Assembly: GCF_041429795.1 (NCBI RefSeq)
Contig: NZ_CP163424.1
Location: forward strand, 1,676,001 to 1,740,000
DNA from: Algimonas porphyrae
GTDB taxonomy: Bacteria; Pseudomonadota; Alphaproteobacteria; Caulobacterales; Maricaulaceae
Direction of reading: 5' to 3'
DNA: 64,000 bases
Part shown: in pieces, positions 56,237 through 64,000 of the stretch
Numbering within the stretch: position 1 is the first letter of the stretch
Layout of the letters: each line of letters begins with the position of its first letter
Made by a program: the position numbers and the translations under genes
The notes under the pieces: generated by a model
What the model was told of the DNA's origin: nothing
The model's input: the letters and a program-made list of their open reading frames with translations, nothing else
The model's database searches: none

Positions 56237-57127
56237 CTACATCAAACCCAGCATCTTGAAGCTGGCGACATCTTCGCGACCGATGACAAGGTGGTCGTGA
56301 ACGATGACATTGATGGCTTTCAGCGTCTCAACAATCCTCTGCGTCAGTTCGATGTCCTGCCGGGACGGAGTCGGGTCTCCGGACGGGTGATTATGCGCCA
56401 GAATGACCGCTGTCGCATCATGCACGAGGGCGCGCCGTACGATCTCACGAGGATAGACCGGCGCCCGGTCGACCGTGCCCTGTCCCATAATCTCATCGCC
56501 GAGCAGCCGGTTCTTCTTGTCGAGGAAAAGGACCCGGAACTGCTCCCGCCCTTCGAACTGCATGGCGGAACGACAGTAATCCAGAAGGGCATTCCAGCTC
56601 GACAGGACGGGCCGATTGATGACGGCACTCCGATTGATACGGACGCTGACCTGATGCAACAGCTTCATATGCTGCGCCGAGCTGGCGCCGATACCCTTGA
56701 CTTCGACCAGTTTCTCGACGGGCGCGGCCACAACATCCGCCAGCGATCCGAACTGCTTGATCAATGCTTTTGCGATCGGCTTCGTGTCGATCCGGGGTAA
56801 GACCTGAAACAGGATCAGTTCCAGAAGTTCGTAATCGTCGAACGCATCGCCACCGCGTCGGGCAAACTTGTCGCGAAGGCGGTCGCGATGATCATGGAAG
56901 TGAGGCTTGCTCTGCGACGGTCGGTTTGTGGTCTCAGGCTTGGGCTCGGGCTCGGCTTCAGGCTCGGCTTCAGGCGGGGAGGGTGTCGTCTGCGAGGGCT
57001 CACCGTAAGGTGCGTCAGCTATGTTGTCGACCGAGACATCGTCCGGCTCGGTCTTGGTCGCGCGCTTGAATAGCGCTTCGAACGCAGCCAGAGATTCCCC
57101 GACAGCAGGACGATCCTCAGGCGGCAT
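56237..57127 (-). CDS. radC: RadC family JAB-domain protein
   Basis: It has 296 residues. A Pro/Glu-rich N-terminal region (SPPEAEPEAEPEPKPETTNR) precedes the RadC core. A helix-hairpin-helix (VEKLVEVKGIGASSAQHMKL, about 145-165) is followed by the JAMM metal motif in ILAHNHPSGDPTPSRQDIEL. Despite the name, a repair role is doubtful. It starts inside the last codons of map (11-base overlap). The Pro/Glu region of about 40 residues looks like a flexible linker. Confidence 0.92.
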   Translation of the reverse strand: MPPEDRPAVGESLAAFEALFKRATKTEPDDVSVDNIADAPYGEPSQTTPSPPEAEPEAEPEPKPETTNRPSQSKPHFHDHRDRLRDKFARRGGDAFDDYELLELILFQVLPRIDTKPIAKALIKQFGSLADVVAAPVEKLVEVKGIGASSAQHMKLLHQVSVRINRSAVINRPVLSSWNALLDYCRSAMQFEGREQFRVLFLDKKNRLLGDEIMGQGTVDRAPVYPREIVRRALVHDATAVILAHNHPSGDPTPSRQDIELTQRIVETLKAINVIVHDHLVIGREDVASFKMLGLM

Positions 57128-57938
57128 AGGGCTTGTGCAGTCCGGTCGGGGAGGCCGTGAAGATTTCGCAACCCGTATCCGTCACGCCGATCGAATGTTC
57201 GAACTGTGCCGTCAGTTTCCGGTCACGCGTAACAGCCGTCCACCCGTCGGACAGTATCTTTACGCCGGGACGGCCGATATTCACCATGGGCTCGATAGTA
57301 AAAAACATGCCTTCACGCAGTTCGACACCGTCGCCCGGACGCCCATAATGCAGGATGTTGGGGCTGTCGTGGAAGAGCTGGCCCAGACCATGGCCGCAGA
57401 AATCCTCGACGACGGAATAGCGTTCGCTTTCGACATAACTCTGGATAGCGTGTCCGATATCCCCGGTCGTGTTGCCGGGTTTGACCACGCCGATGCCCCG
57501 CATCAGCAATTCATAGGTCACATTCATCAGACGTTCGGCCCGGCGGTTCGGGGTTCCGGCCACATACATTCGCGACGTATCACCGTGCCAGCCATCCACA
57601 ATGACGGTCACATCGATATTGACGATGTCACCGTCCTTGAGAGGCTTCGGGCCGGGAATGCCGTGGCAGACGACATGATTGATCGAGGTGCAGAGCGAAT
57701 GTTTGTAACCGCGATAGCCCATCGTCGCCGGAAGCGCCCCATGATCCAGAATGAAGTCCTGAGCAGCCTTGTCCAGCGTTGCGGTGCTGACGCCGGGCAC
57801 GACGAGCGGAGCCAGATGGTCCAGACAGGCGGCGGCGAGGTGGCCTGCCTTGCGCATGCCGGCGAAGCCATCGGCGCCATGCAGTTTGATCGCGCCGTCT
57901 CGCAGGGCCGGCGCTTCTGTCGCTTCAATATAATTCAT
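57117..57938 (-). CDS. map: Methionine aminopeptidase, type I
   Basis: It removes the N-terminal Met from nascent proteins. It has 273 residues. The five metal ligands fall in VNIDVTVIVDGWHGDTSRMY (two Asp), CGHGLGQLFHDSPNI (His), MFFTIEPMVNIG (Glu) and QFEHSIGVTDTG (Glu). The substrate His is in SINHVVCHGIPG. Type I without an N-terminal zinc extension, as in most bacteria. radC begins at its 3' end, an arrangement common in alphaproteobacteria. Confidence 0.96.
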   Translation of the reverse strand: MNYIEATEAPALRDGAIKLHGADGFAGMRKAGHLAAACLDHLAPLVVPGVSTATLDKAAQDFILDHGALPATMGYRGYKHSLCTSINHVVCHGIPGPKPLKDGDIVNIDVTVIVDGWHGDTSRMYVAGTPNRRAERLMNVTYELLMRGIGVVKPGNTTGDIGHAIQSYVESERYSVVEDFCGHGLGQLFHDSPNILHYGRPGDGVELREGMFFTIEPMVNIGRPGVKILSDGWTAVTRDRKLTAQFEHSIGVTDTGCEIFTASPTGLHKPYAA

Positions 57939-57970
57939 ACAGGCAATGTAGCAATGATGTGGCCTGCCCG

Positions 57971-58408
57971 CTAGCGCTCGTCTACATTAACGGGAGTAGG
58001 CTTGTTGGGCTCCGCAGGGGCAGCGTTAGGCCGTGATAGCCGTCCTCGCACAGTCCGCCCGAATTGCGCTGTTTTCTCGACGCCGAGGTCGCCGATCCGT
58101 CCAGCATGGTCCCGGACGCGATCCAGACCCGCTTTCAGACCGAAAGACAGGGCGCCTGAAAGTCCAGCAATCGTGATCGGCAAGACAGTCGCCAGTCCGA
58201 CCGACCAATGCGAATGCGCAGCAAGGTAAAGGAGGGCCGCTGCAACCCCGATGGCGATGATGATAAGCCCCCACAAAAGGATATGCACAAGCAGTAAAGG
58301 GGCTGTCAGCCTGTCGATGGCCTGGTTTTGGGCCAGGCGACCCGCCAGCCGCGCGGCTCTCTGCGGATCCCGTCGCGCGCGGAATATCTGTATCAGCTCG
58401 ATCAGCAT
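57971..58408 (-). CDS. Hypothetical membrane protein
   Basis: It has 145 residues. The first 35 are basic and helical (RARRDPQRAARLAGRLAQNQ), then come two hydrophobic helices (LLLVHILLWGLIIIAIGVAA and SVGLATVLPITIAGLSGALS) and a C-terminal region with charged helices and a Pro/Asn-rich tail. I do not recognise a family. It lies 32 bases upstream of map on the same strand. Codon use is ordinary for the window, which supports a real gene. Confidence 0.65.
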   Translation of the reverse strand: MLIELIQIFRARRDPQRAARLAGRLAQNQAIDRLTAPLLLVHILLWGLIIIAIGVAAALLYLAAHSHWSVGLATVLPITIAGLSGALSFGLKAGLDRVRDHAGRIGDLGVEKTAQFGRTVRGRLSRPNAAPAEPNKPTPVNVDER

Positions 58409-58494
58409 ATCTGGGCTCTACCACAGGCCTTGAAAGAAGCCTATTGCGGAGGCTGTGCAGCTTCATTCTGCGCCTTAAAATGGGTGATGCAAAT

Positions 58495-58500
58495 TTGACA
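58495..58500 (+). promoter_or_regulatory. Possible -35 element for the TonB-dependent receptor
   Basis: TTGACA is a perfect sigma-70 -35 hexamer and lies about 130 bases before the receptor ATG, in the intergenic region. No convincing -10 stands 16-18 bases downstream, so the promoter may use another spacing or sigma factor. Weak by itself; noted because the receptor looks highly expressed. Confidence 0.25.
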
Positions 58501-58630
58501 CACATACAAAGTAATTGTGCCGTTTGCTTCCTTGCGATCTGGCAATGCTGAATTTCCAGTCATAAAGCCGTCACAACTGCGAGTCCTTTTGGGCTCGGGG
58601 GACAATGAGCAGATAGAAGGGAAGCTCTCA

Positions 58631-61624
58631 ATGCGTAGAACTCTAAAGTCGAAGTTTTTGCTATCGACGATCATGGGCGGGGTTATGGCCTCTGCTGGCA
58701 TGACCGCCGCAATGGCACAGGATGCGACCGCTGACGAAGACGAAGTCATCGTTACCGGTTCACGTCTGAACGTGAACCCGAACCTGACGGCCGCCAATCC
58801 GGTTCTGACGGTCGATGATTCCGAAATCTCTTTCCGGGGTACGGTCAACATCGAAGATCTCACCAACAACCTGCCGCAAGTCTTTGCGGGCCAGGCGGCT
58901 GAGGTTTCAAACGGTTCCTCCGGTACATCAACACTGAACCTGCGCGGTCTCGGTGCGGTTCGTACGCTGACGCTGATCGATGGTCGCCGTCTGCCTTACG
59001 GTTCGTCACAGACAACTGCCGTCAACCTTGACCTGATCCCGACCAACTTGGTCGAGCGCGTCGAGATCCTGACAGGCGGTGCTTCCGCCGTTTACGGTTC
59101 CGATGCGATCGGTGGTGTTGCCAACTTCATCCTGAAACGCGACTTTGAAGGTGTCGAGCTGGACGCTCAGTACTCGTTCGAGCAGAACAGCAACGGCATC
59201 GACCTGTATGATGACGTTCTGCGTGCCGGCGGTCAGCCAGTTCCAGATTCTGTCACAGATGGTGAGCAGATCAACCTCGCAGCCACGATTGGTGTCAACT
59301 CCGCTGACGGCCGCGGTAACGTGACAATCCATGGTTCGTATCAGAACCGCGAAGAAATCGTCCAAGCCAACCGTTCTTTCTCCGCTTGTACACTGGGTGC
59401 GTCTACTGGCGCCTCATCTGCAAACGGATTTGGTTGTGTCGGTTCCGGTAACTTCCGTCTCTTCGCTGGCCCCGGTGGTCTGGCATTCCAACAGGAAGAT
59501 GGCACGATCATCCCTTACGTTGGTGGTCCGGCTCAGACGTTTAACTTCGGTGCGTCGAACTTCTTCCAGCGTCCTGCTGAACGCGTGACGATCTTCGGTA
59601 AAGGTCACTATGAGATCTTCGACGGTCACGAGCTGTTTGCTGACATTTCCTACGTCAACAACTTCTCCGACGCACAGATCGCTCCGTCCGCTTCGTTCGG
59701 TTTCGGTGCTTATCAGATCAACTGTGACAACCCACTGATCAACGGCACGCCAGGTCTGAACCTCGCGACTGACGTCTATGGCTGTACGGCCGCAGACATC
59801 GCTGCTGGTAATGACGTCGGTGGTATCACCGCATCGCACCGTAACGTCGAGGGTGGTTCTCGTAACTCGCGCCTCGAGAACGAAGCGCTGCGCATGTCAT
59901 TCGGTCTGCGCGGCACACTCGCCGACAGCTGGGACTATGAACTGTTCACGCAGTTCTCGCGCACAAATGACGAGTCGATCTCGACGAACGACTTTGTTAT
60001 CGCCAACCTGCAGGACGCATTCTTTGCTGTTGACGATGGCAACGGCAACGTTGTCTGCCGTAGCGGCAACCCAGGTTGTGTGCCTTACAACGTCTTTACC
60101 CGTCCGGGTGGACAAACAGGCGTAACGCAAGCAGCTCTGGACTACATCCAGGGTATCGGCATCGTTTCAGGTGAAACCGAGCAGCTCGTCTTCGGCGGCA
60201 ACGCGCAGACGAACCTGTCCGATTATGGCATTGCATCGCCATGGGCCCCTGACACAGGCGTCGGCCTTCTGGTTGGTGCTGAGTGGCGTGAAGATACGCT
60301 GAATGCGACACCTGACCAGATCAGCCAGATCCCTGGCGGCGGCTTCACCGGTGTTGGTGGCGCGACGCTTCCTGTTCAAGGTTCCGTTCAGGTCTTCGAA
60401 CTGTTCGGCGAACTCGAAGTGCCGATCGTTACTGGCATGGCCGGTATCCATGAGCTCGTCTTCAACGGTCAGTATCGTTACTCAGATTACGATACAGACG
60501 GTAATGGCGTTCAGAACAGCTTCTCGACCGATGCTTACGGTCTGCAGCTGCGCTACGCGCCTGTTGAAGAGCTCACATTCCGTGGCCAGTTCCAGCGTGC
60601 CGTTCGCGCACCTGGCGTGATCGAGCTGTTTACCGGCCAGAACACGAACCTGCCAAACCTGAACCAGCTGCCAAACGGTCTGTTTGACCCTTGTGCGGGC
60701 CCAACCCCAGCAGCATCCGCTGCAGCGTGTGCCAACACAGGCGTGACGGCGGCTCAGTATGGTAGCGTTCCTGACGTCATTGCCGGCCAAACGCAGTCTC
60801 TGACAGGTGGTAACCCGCTTCTGAATCCAGAAGTCTCGGATACGTACACGCTGGGTCTGGTGTTCACGCCGACCTTCGTTGACGGTCTGAATATCACGGT
60901 CGATTACTTCGACATCACTGTGGAAGACTTCATCAATGCGGGTATCCCGTCACAGACTGTTCTGGACAACTGTCTGGCCACTGGCGACGCGACGTTCTGT
61001 AGCCTGATCACACGGGACGCCCTCGGCTCTCTGAACTCAGGTCAGGCCGGCGTTGGCTTCCAGTCGACAAATATCAACATTGCTGAACTGTCGACCTCTG
61101 GTTTCGACGTTCAGGTTGGTTATCAGTTCGATCTGGCTGGCATGGGTGCCGAAAATGCAGGCGACTTCGCTCTGCAATATGCAGGTACGTTCACGGAAGA
61201 GTTCAACTTCGTTCCATTCCCAGGTGACGCAGGCACGGATTGTGCCGGCTTCTTCGGGAATGCCTGTGATGTTGCCAACACACCGGTTGTTCCAAGCTAT
61301 CGCCACCGTGCGATCTTCACCTGGAACACGCCTGTTGATGGCCTGCAGGTCAACACGACTTGGCGTCACTACTCCGGTGTTGATAACATCGGTGCGAACC
61401 CTGCGCCTGTCGACACGGATCTGCCCGCTCAGGACTATGTCGATCTCGCAGCCAGCTACGAGTTCATGGAAGGCATCACAGGCCGGGTTGGCGTCAACAA
61501 CCTGTTCCTCGAGCAGCCTCCTGTCTCGATCTCGGCTGGTCCGCCACTGGGCAACGGTAATACGTTCCCAACGATCTATGACACAGGTCGCTTCATCTTC
61601 TTCGGTCTGAACACCAAGTTCTAG
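58631..61624 (+). CDS. TonB-dependent outer-membrane receptor
   Basis: It has 997 residues from the ATG at 58631 (AGGGAAG upstream). The signal peptide is MRRTLKSKFLLSTIMGGVMA to AMAQ. A TonB-box-like EDEVIVTGSRL follows, then the plug domain (LNLRGLGAVRTLTLIDGRRL, GGASAVYGSDAIGGVANFIL) and a 22-strand barrel ending FIFFGLNTKF with terminal Phe. Its size and the plug's GASAVYGSDAIGGVANF suit the large oligosaccharide- or peptide-type receptors. Codon choice favours GGT, GCT and CGT more than its neighbours, which suggests high expression. It is followed by a terminator. Confidence 0.94.
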   Translation: MRRTLKSKFLLSTIMGGVMASAGMTAAMAQDATADEDEVIVTGSRLNVNPNLTAANPVLTVDDSEISFRGTVNIEDLTNNLPQVFAGQAAEVSNGSSGTSTLNLRGLGAVRTLTLIDGRRLPYGSSQTTAVNLDLIPTNLVERVEILTGGASAVYGSDAIGGVANFILKRDFEGVELDAQYSFEQNSNGIDLYDDVLRAGGQPVPDSVTDGEQINLAATIGVNSADGRGNVTIHGSYQNREEIVQANRSFSACTLGASTGASSANGFGCVGSGNFRLFAGPGGLAFQQEDGTIIPYVGGPAQTFNFGASNFFQRPAERVTIFGKGHYEIFDGHELFADISYVNNFSDAQIAPSASFGFGAYQINCDNPLINGTPGLNLATDVYGCTAADIAAGNDVGGITASHRNVEGGSRNSRLENEALRMSFGLRGTLADSWDYELFTQFSRTNDESISTNDFVIANLQDAFFAVDDGNGNVVCRSGNPGCVPYNVFTRPGGQTGVTQAALDYIQGIGIVSGETEQLVFGGNAQTNLSDYGIASPWAPDTGVGLLVGAEWREDTLNATPDQISQIPGGGFTGVGGATLPVQGSVQVFELFGELEVPIVTGMAGIHELVFNGQYRYSDYDTDGNGVQNSFSTDAYGLQLRYAPVEELTFRGQFQRAVRAPGVIELFTGQNTNLPNLNQLPNGLFDPCAGPTPAASAAACANTGVTAAQYGSVPDVIAGQTQSLTGGNPLLNPEVSDTYTLGLVFTPTFVDGLNITVDYFDITVEDFINAGIPSQTVLDNCLATGDATFCSLITRDALGSLNSGQAGVGFQSTNINIAELSTSGFDVQVGYQFDLAGMGAENAGDFALQYAGTFTEEFNFVPFPGDAGTDCAGFFGNACDVANTPVVPSYRHRAIFTWNTPVDGLQVNTTWRHYSGVDNIGANPAPVDTDLPAQDYVDLAASYEFMEGITGRVGVNNLFLEQPPVSISAGPPLGNGNTFPTIYDTGRFIFFGLNTKF

Positions 61625-61648
61625 AACCGATCGAAAGATCAAGTTCAG

Positions 61649-61680
61649 CGGGTCGCCTTCGGGCGGCCCGTTTTCGTTTT
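61649..61680 (+). terminator. Rho-independent terminator after the TonB receptor
   Basis: A nine-pair stem CGGGTCGCC (61649-61657) and GGCGGCCCG (61662-61670) with one G-U pair closes a TTCG loop. TTTT, then CGTTTT, follows. It lies 25 bases after the receptor stop. Confidence 0.92.
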
Positions 61681-61850
61681 GGGCAAGCGCTTCAAATCTT
61701 CGCAGCGCAATGTGCACCATTACGCTTCCATTGCTTGCCCCCGCGCTTTGCCTTTGCTAGAGCGCGCGCGATCACCGGGCAGGGAGGCCTGCCGGGTTCG
61801 AATGATGCGCCGGGTTCCTTCCGGCTTTACTGGTAACGGACACTTCATAC

Positions 61851-62408
61851 GTGACTGCTGACGATGTCATTACGGGCGAAGCTGCGGCTCGCTATGCCGA
61901 GGCGTTGATTGAATTGGCGGATAACGCCAAGTCATTAAATCGCGTGGAAAAAGACCTCGCTGTCATAGCGCAGGCTTTCGCGGATAGCGACGAGTTGCGG
62001 CGCATGTCCGACAGCCCAGTCGTTGCGACGGACGATAAGGTCTCGGCCCTGACGGCGATCGCCAAATCAGCCAAGCTGAGCCCGCTGACGCAGCAATTTA
62101 TCGGCACAGTCGCCGCGAATCGGCGCGCCGGCGAACTGCCTATCATCATCAAAGCCTTTAATGAGCAGGTCGCCCGTCTGCGCGGCACGCAAGTTGCCCG
62201 CATTTCGTCCGCAACCAAGCTGACGCAGGCGCAACTGACGAAACTCAAATCGACGCTGAAGGCCGAGCTCGGTCATGCCGTCGACGTTGAAACGCATGTC
62301 GATCCTGATCTTCTGGGCGGCTTCGTCGTCAAGATCGGGTCGCGCCTGTTCGATGCATCACTTAAAACAAAGCTCGAGGATCTACGCCTCGCTCTCAAAT
62401 CCGCCTAA
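61851..62408 (+). CDS. atpH: F0F1 ATP synthase subunit delta
   Basis: It joins the peripheral stalk to the top of F1. It has 185 residues from a GTG start. The N-terminal domain begins ITGEAAARYAEALIELADNA, and the C-terminal part has the delta signature LGGFVVKIGSRLFDASLKTK. It is the first gene of the F1 operon, here separated from the F0 operon by about 56 kb of the window. It lies 47 bases before atpA. Confidence 0.95.
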   Translation: MTADDVITGEAAARYAEALIELADNAKSLNRVEKDLAVIAQAFADSDELRRMSDSPVVATDDKVSALTAIAKSAKLSPLTQQFIGTVAANRRAGELPIIIKAFNEQVARLRGTQVARISSATKLTQAQLTKLKSTLKAELGHAVDVETHVDPDLLGGFVVKIGSRLFDASLKTKLEDLRLALKSA

Positions 62409-62455
62409 ACGGACGCCTGAACGCGCCTAAGCCAAGACCTTAGAGGACTTTTTTC

Positions 62456-63997
62456 ATGGACATTCGCGCCGCTGAAATTTCCACAATCCTGAAACAGCAG
62501 ATCCAGGACTTCGGCAAGGAAGCCAAGGTTTCCGACGTCGGTCAGGTCCTGAGCGTCGGCGATGGTATCGCCCGCGTCTACGGCCTGGACAATGTCCGTG
62601 CCGGTGAAATGGTCGAGTTTCCGGGTGGCATCAAGGGCATGGCCCTGAACCTTGAAACCGACAATGTCGGTGTCGTGATCTTCGGTGATGACCGTTCGAT
62701 CAAGGAAGGCGATCAGGTTCGCCGTCTGGGTGAGATCGTGGACGTCCCTGTCGGCAAGGGCCTGCTCGGCCGCGTCGTCGACCCGCTCGGCAATCCGATC
62801 GACGGCAAAGGCCCGATTGAAGCGACAGAGCGCCGCCGTGTCGACGTCAAGGCGCCGGGCATTATTCCGCGTAAATCCGTTCACGAGCCCGTCCAGACAG
62901 GCATTAAGGCCATCGACGCGCTGATCCCGATCGGTCGCGGTCAGCGCGAACTGATCATTGGTGACCGTCAGACCGGCAAGACAGCGGTCGCGGTCGATGC
63001 GATCCTGAACCAGAAATCGGCCTTCGATGACGGTCGTACGGATGATCAACTTTACTGTATATATGTGGTGATTGGGCAGAAACGCTCGACCGTCGCTCAG
63101 CTCGTCAAGACGCTCGAAGAAAACGGCGCCATGGATTATTCCATCGTCGTGGCCGCGACCGCATCCGAGCCTGCTCCGCTACTTTATCTCGCACCCTTCT
63201 CGGGCTGCGCCATGGGCGAATATTTCCGCGACAATGGCATGCATGCCCTGATCGTTTATGATGATCTGTCCAAGCAGGCCGTTGCCTATCGTCAGATGTC
63301 CCTGCTGCTGCGTCGTCCGCCAGGACGCGAAGCCTATCCGGGTGACGTTTTCTATCTGCACTCCCGTTTGCTGGAACGTGCGGCGAAGATGGATACGCCT
63401 TATGGCGGCGGCTCACTGACGGCGCTTCCGATCATTGAAACGCAGGGTAATGACGTTTCGGCCTTTATTCCAACCAATGTGATTTCCATTACGGACGGCC
63501 AGATCTTCCTTGAAACCGATCTGTTCTTCCAGGGTATTCGCCCGGCCTTGAACGTCGGTCTGTCCGTGTCTCGCGTCGGGTCTGCCGCGCAGATCAAGGC
63601 GATGAAACAGGTTGCTGGCCCGATCAAGGGCGAGCTGGCTCAGTACCGCGAAATGGCGGCCTTTGCGCAGTTCGGTTCCGACCTCGACGCGTCCACACAG
63701 GCCCTGCTGGCACGCGGCGACCGCCTGACAGAATTGCTGAAACAACCGCAATTCTCGCCGCTCGAAGTGGAAGAGCAAGTTGTCGTGCTTTATGCGGGTA
63801 CACGTGGTTATCTGCAGAATGTCGCCGTGGCCGATGTTCAGGATTATGAAGAAAAGCTTCTGGCGCATCTGCGCTCCGATCACACAGCCCTGTTGTCGAG
63901 CATCGCAACCGACAAGAAGCTGACCGATGCGATCGAAGCCAATGTGAAGGACGTGCTGGAAGCCTTCACGTCCAGCTACGTGGCGGCCAAGGCGTAA
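62456..63997 (+). CDS. atpA: F0F1 ATP synthase subunit alpha
   Basis: It is the non-catalytic nucleotide-binding subunit of F1. It has 513 residues, complete with its stop at 63995-63997. Walker A is [10 protein letters not shown] (about 169-178). Other landmarks are [40 protein letters not shown] and [20 protein letters not shown]. The gamma, beta and epsilon genes would be expected just beyond the window. Confidence 0.97.
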   Translation: MDIRAAEISTILKQQIQDFGKEAKVSDVGQVLSVGDGIARVYGLDNVRAGEMVEFPGGIKGMALNLETDNVGVVIFGDDRSIKEGDQVRRLGEIVDVPVGKGLLGRVVDPLGNPIDGKGPIEATERRRVDVKAPGIIPRKSVHEPVQTGIKAIDALIPIGRGQRELIIGDRQTGKTAVAVDAILNQKSAFDDGRTDDQLYCIYVVIGQKRSTVAQLVKTLEENGAMDYSIVVAATASEPAPLLYLAPFSGCAMGEYFRDNGMHALIVYDDLSKQAVAYRQMSLLLRRPPGREAYPGDVFYLHSRLLERAAKMDTPYGGGSLTALPIIETQGNDVSAFIPTNVISITDGQIFLETDLFFQGIRPALNVGLSVSRVGSAAQIKAMKQVAGPIKGELAQYREMAAFAQFGSDLDASTQALLARGDRLTELLKQPQFSPLEVEEQVVVLYAGTRGYLQNVAVADVQDYEEKLLAHLRSDHTALLSSIATDKKLTDAIEANVKDVLEAFTSSYVAAKA

Positions 63998-64000
63998 GGA

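Noticed and set aside
61790-61802. GGGTTCGAAT, like a tRNA T-loop
   Set aside because: The flanking bases do not form a T-stem and there is no acceptor, D or anticodon arm.

Overview
The window looks like the chromosome of an alphaproteobacterium of the Caulobacterales/Maricaulales/Hyphomonadales type. The evidence is a CcrM-type GANTC adenine methyltransferase with CtrA-like and GANTC motifs in its leader, split ATP synthase operons (F0 with a b/b' pair at the left end, F1 delta-alpha at the right end), and familiar alphaproteobacterial gene orders: dciA-dsbA-dsbA-smc beside mutY, hflK-hflC-DUF2065-degP-serB/miaA, mreBCD-mrdA-rodA, tig-clpP-clpX and map-radC. Base composition is moderately GC-rich. 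The genus is inferred, not proven. I found no rRNA, tRNA, CRISPR array, prophage or insertion sequence.

Layout. 1-3.1 kb holds three tandem DUF547 secreted proteins on the minus strand, the first cut by the window edge. 3.2-5.7 kb is the F0 operon (atpI-B-E-X-F). 6-11.5 kb is smc with two DsbA-like thiol oxidoreductases and a DciA-like protein. 11.5-15.3 kb holds mutY, ccrM and a secreted M20 amidohydrolase. 15.3-20.4 kb runs from an unexplained structured intergenic stretch and thyA to folA, with a 3.3 kb mixed block between these two folate genes. That block has an AT-rich membrane ORF, a fragment of a VUT transporter, a PhnA-like protein, an Lrp regulator, a HAD/UbiA-like fusion and the intact VUT transporter. 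20.5-24.3 kb is membrane-protein quality control (hflK, an interrupted hflC, DUF2065, degP). 24.3-32.4 kb holds serB, miaA and the cell-shape operon. 32.4-39.7 kb holds a REC-HPt signalling protein, a sodium symporter and a four-gene Mla-like lipid ABC system. 39.9-43.8 kb is protein folding and degradation (tig, clpP, clpX). 44-48.4 kb is an RnfD-like/DUF2330 pair, a TadG-like VWA protein and a lipoprotein Cu/Zn superoxide dismutase. 48.5-53.3 kb holds gyrA, a lipoprotein and two thioredoxin-fold paralogues. 53.4-58.4 kb holds purB, an MFS transporter, radC and map. 58.6-64 kb holds a large TonB-dependent receptor followed by atpH and atpA.

Most of the window is conserved core. The points that deserve a second look are: (i) an in-frame amber codon that splits hflC with no other visible damage; (ii) the DUF547 triplication, with leader elements held at identical distance from all three starts; (iii) a 48-codon remnant that matches the C-terminus of the VUT transporter 2.3 kb away; (iv) a HAD-UbiA fusion whose prenyltransferase half is truncated and has lost its Asp motif; (v) a thioredoxin-fold pair in which one copy has lost CxxC; and (vi) a structured, geneless 460-base stretch before thyA. 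I did not find a convincing entirely new multi-gene system.
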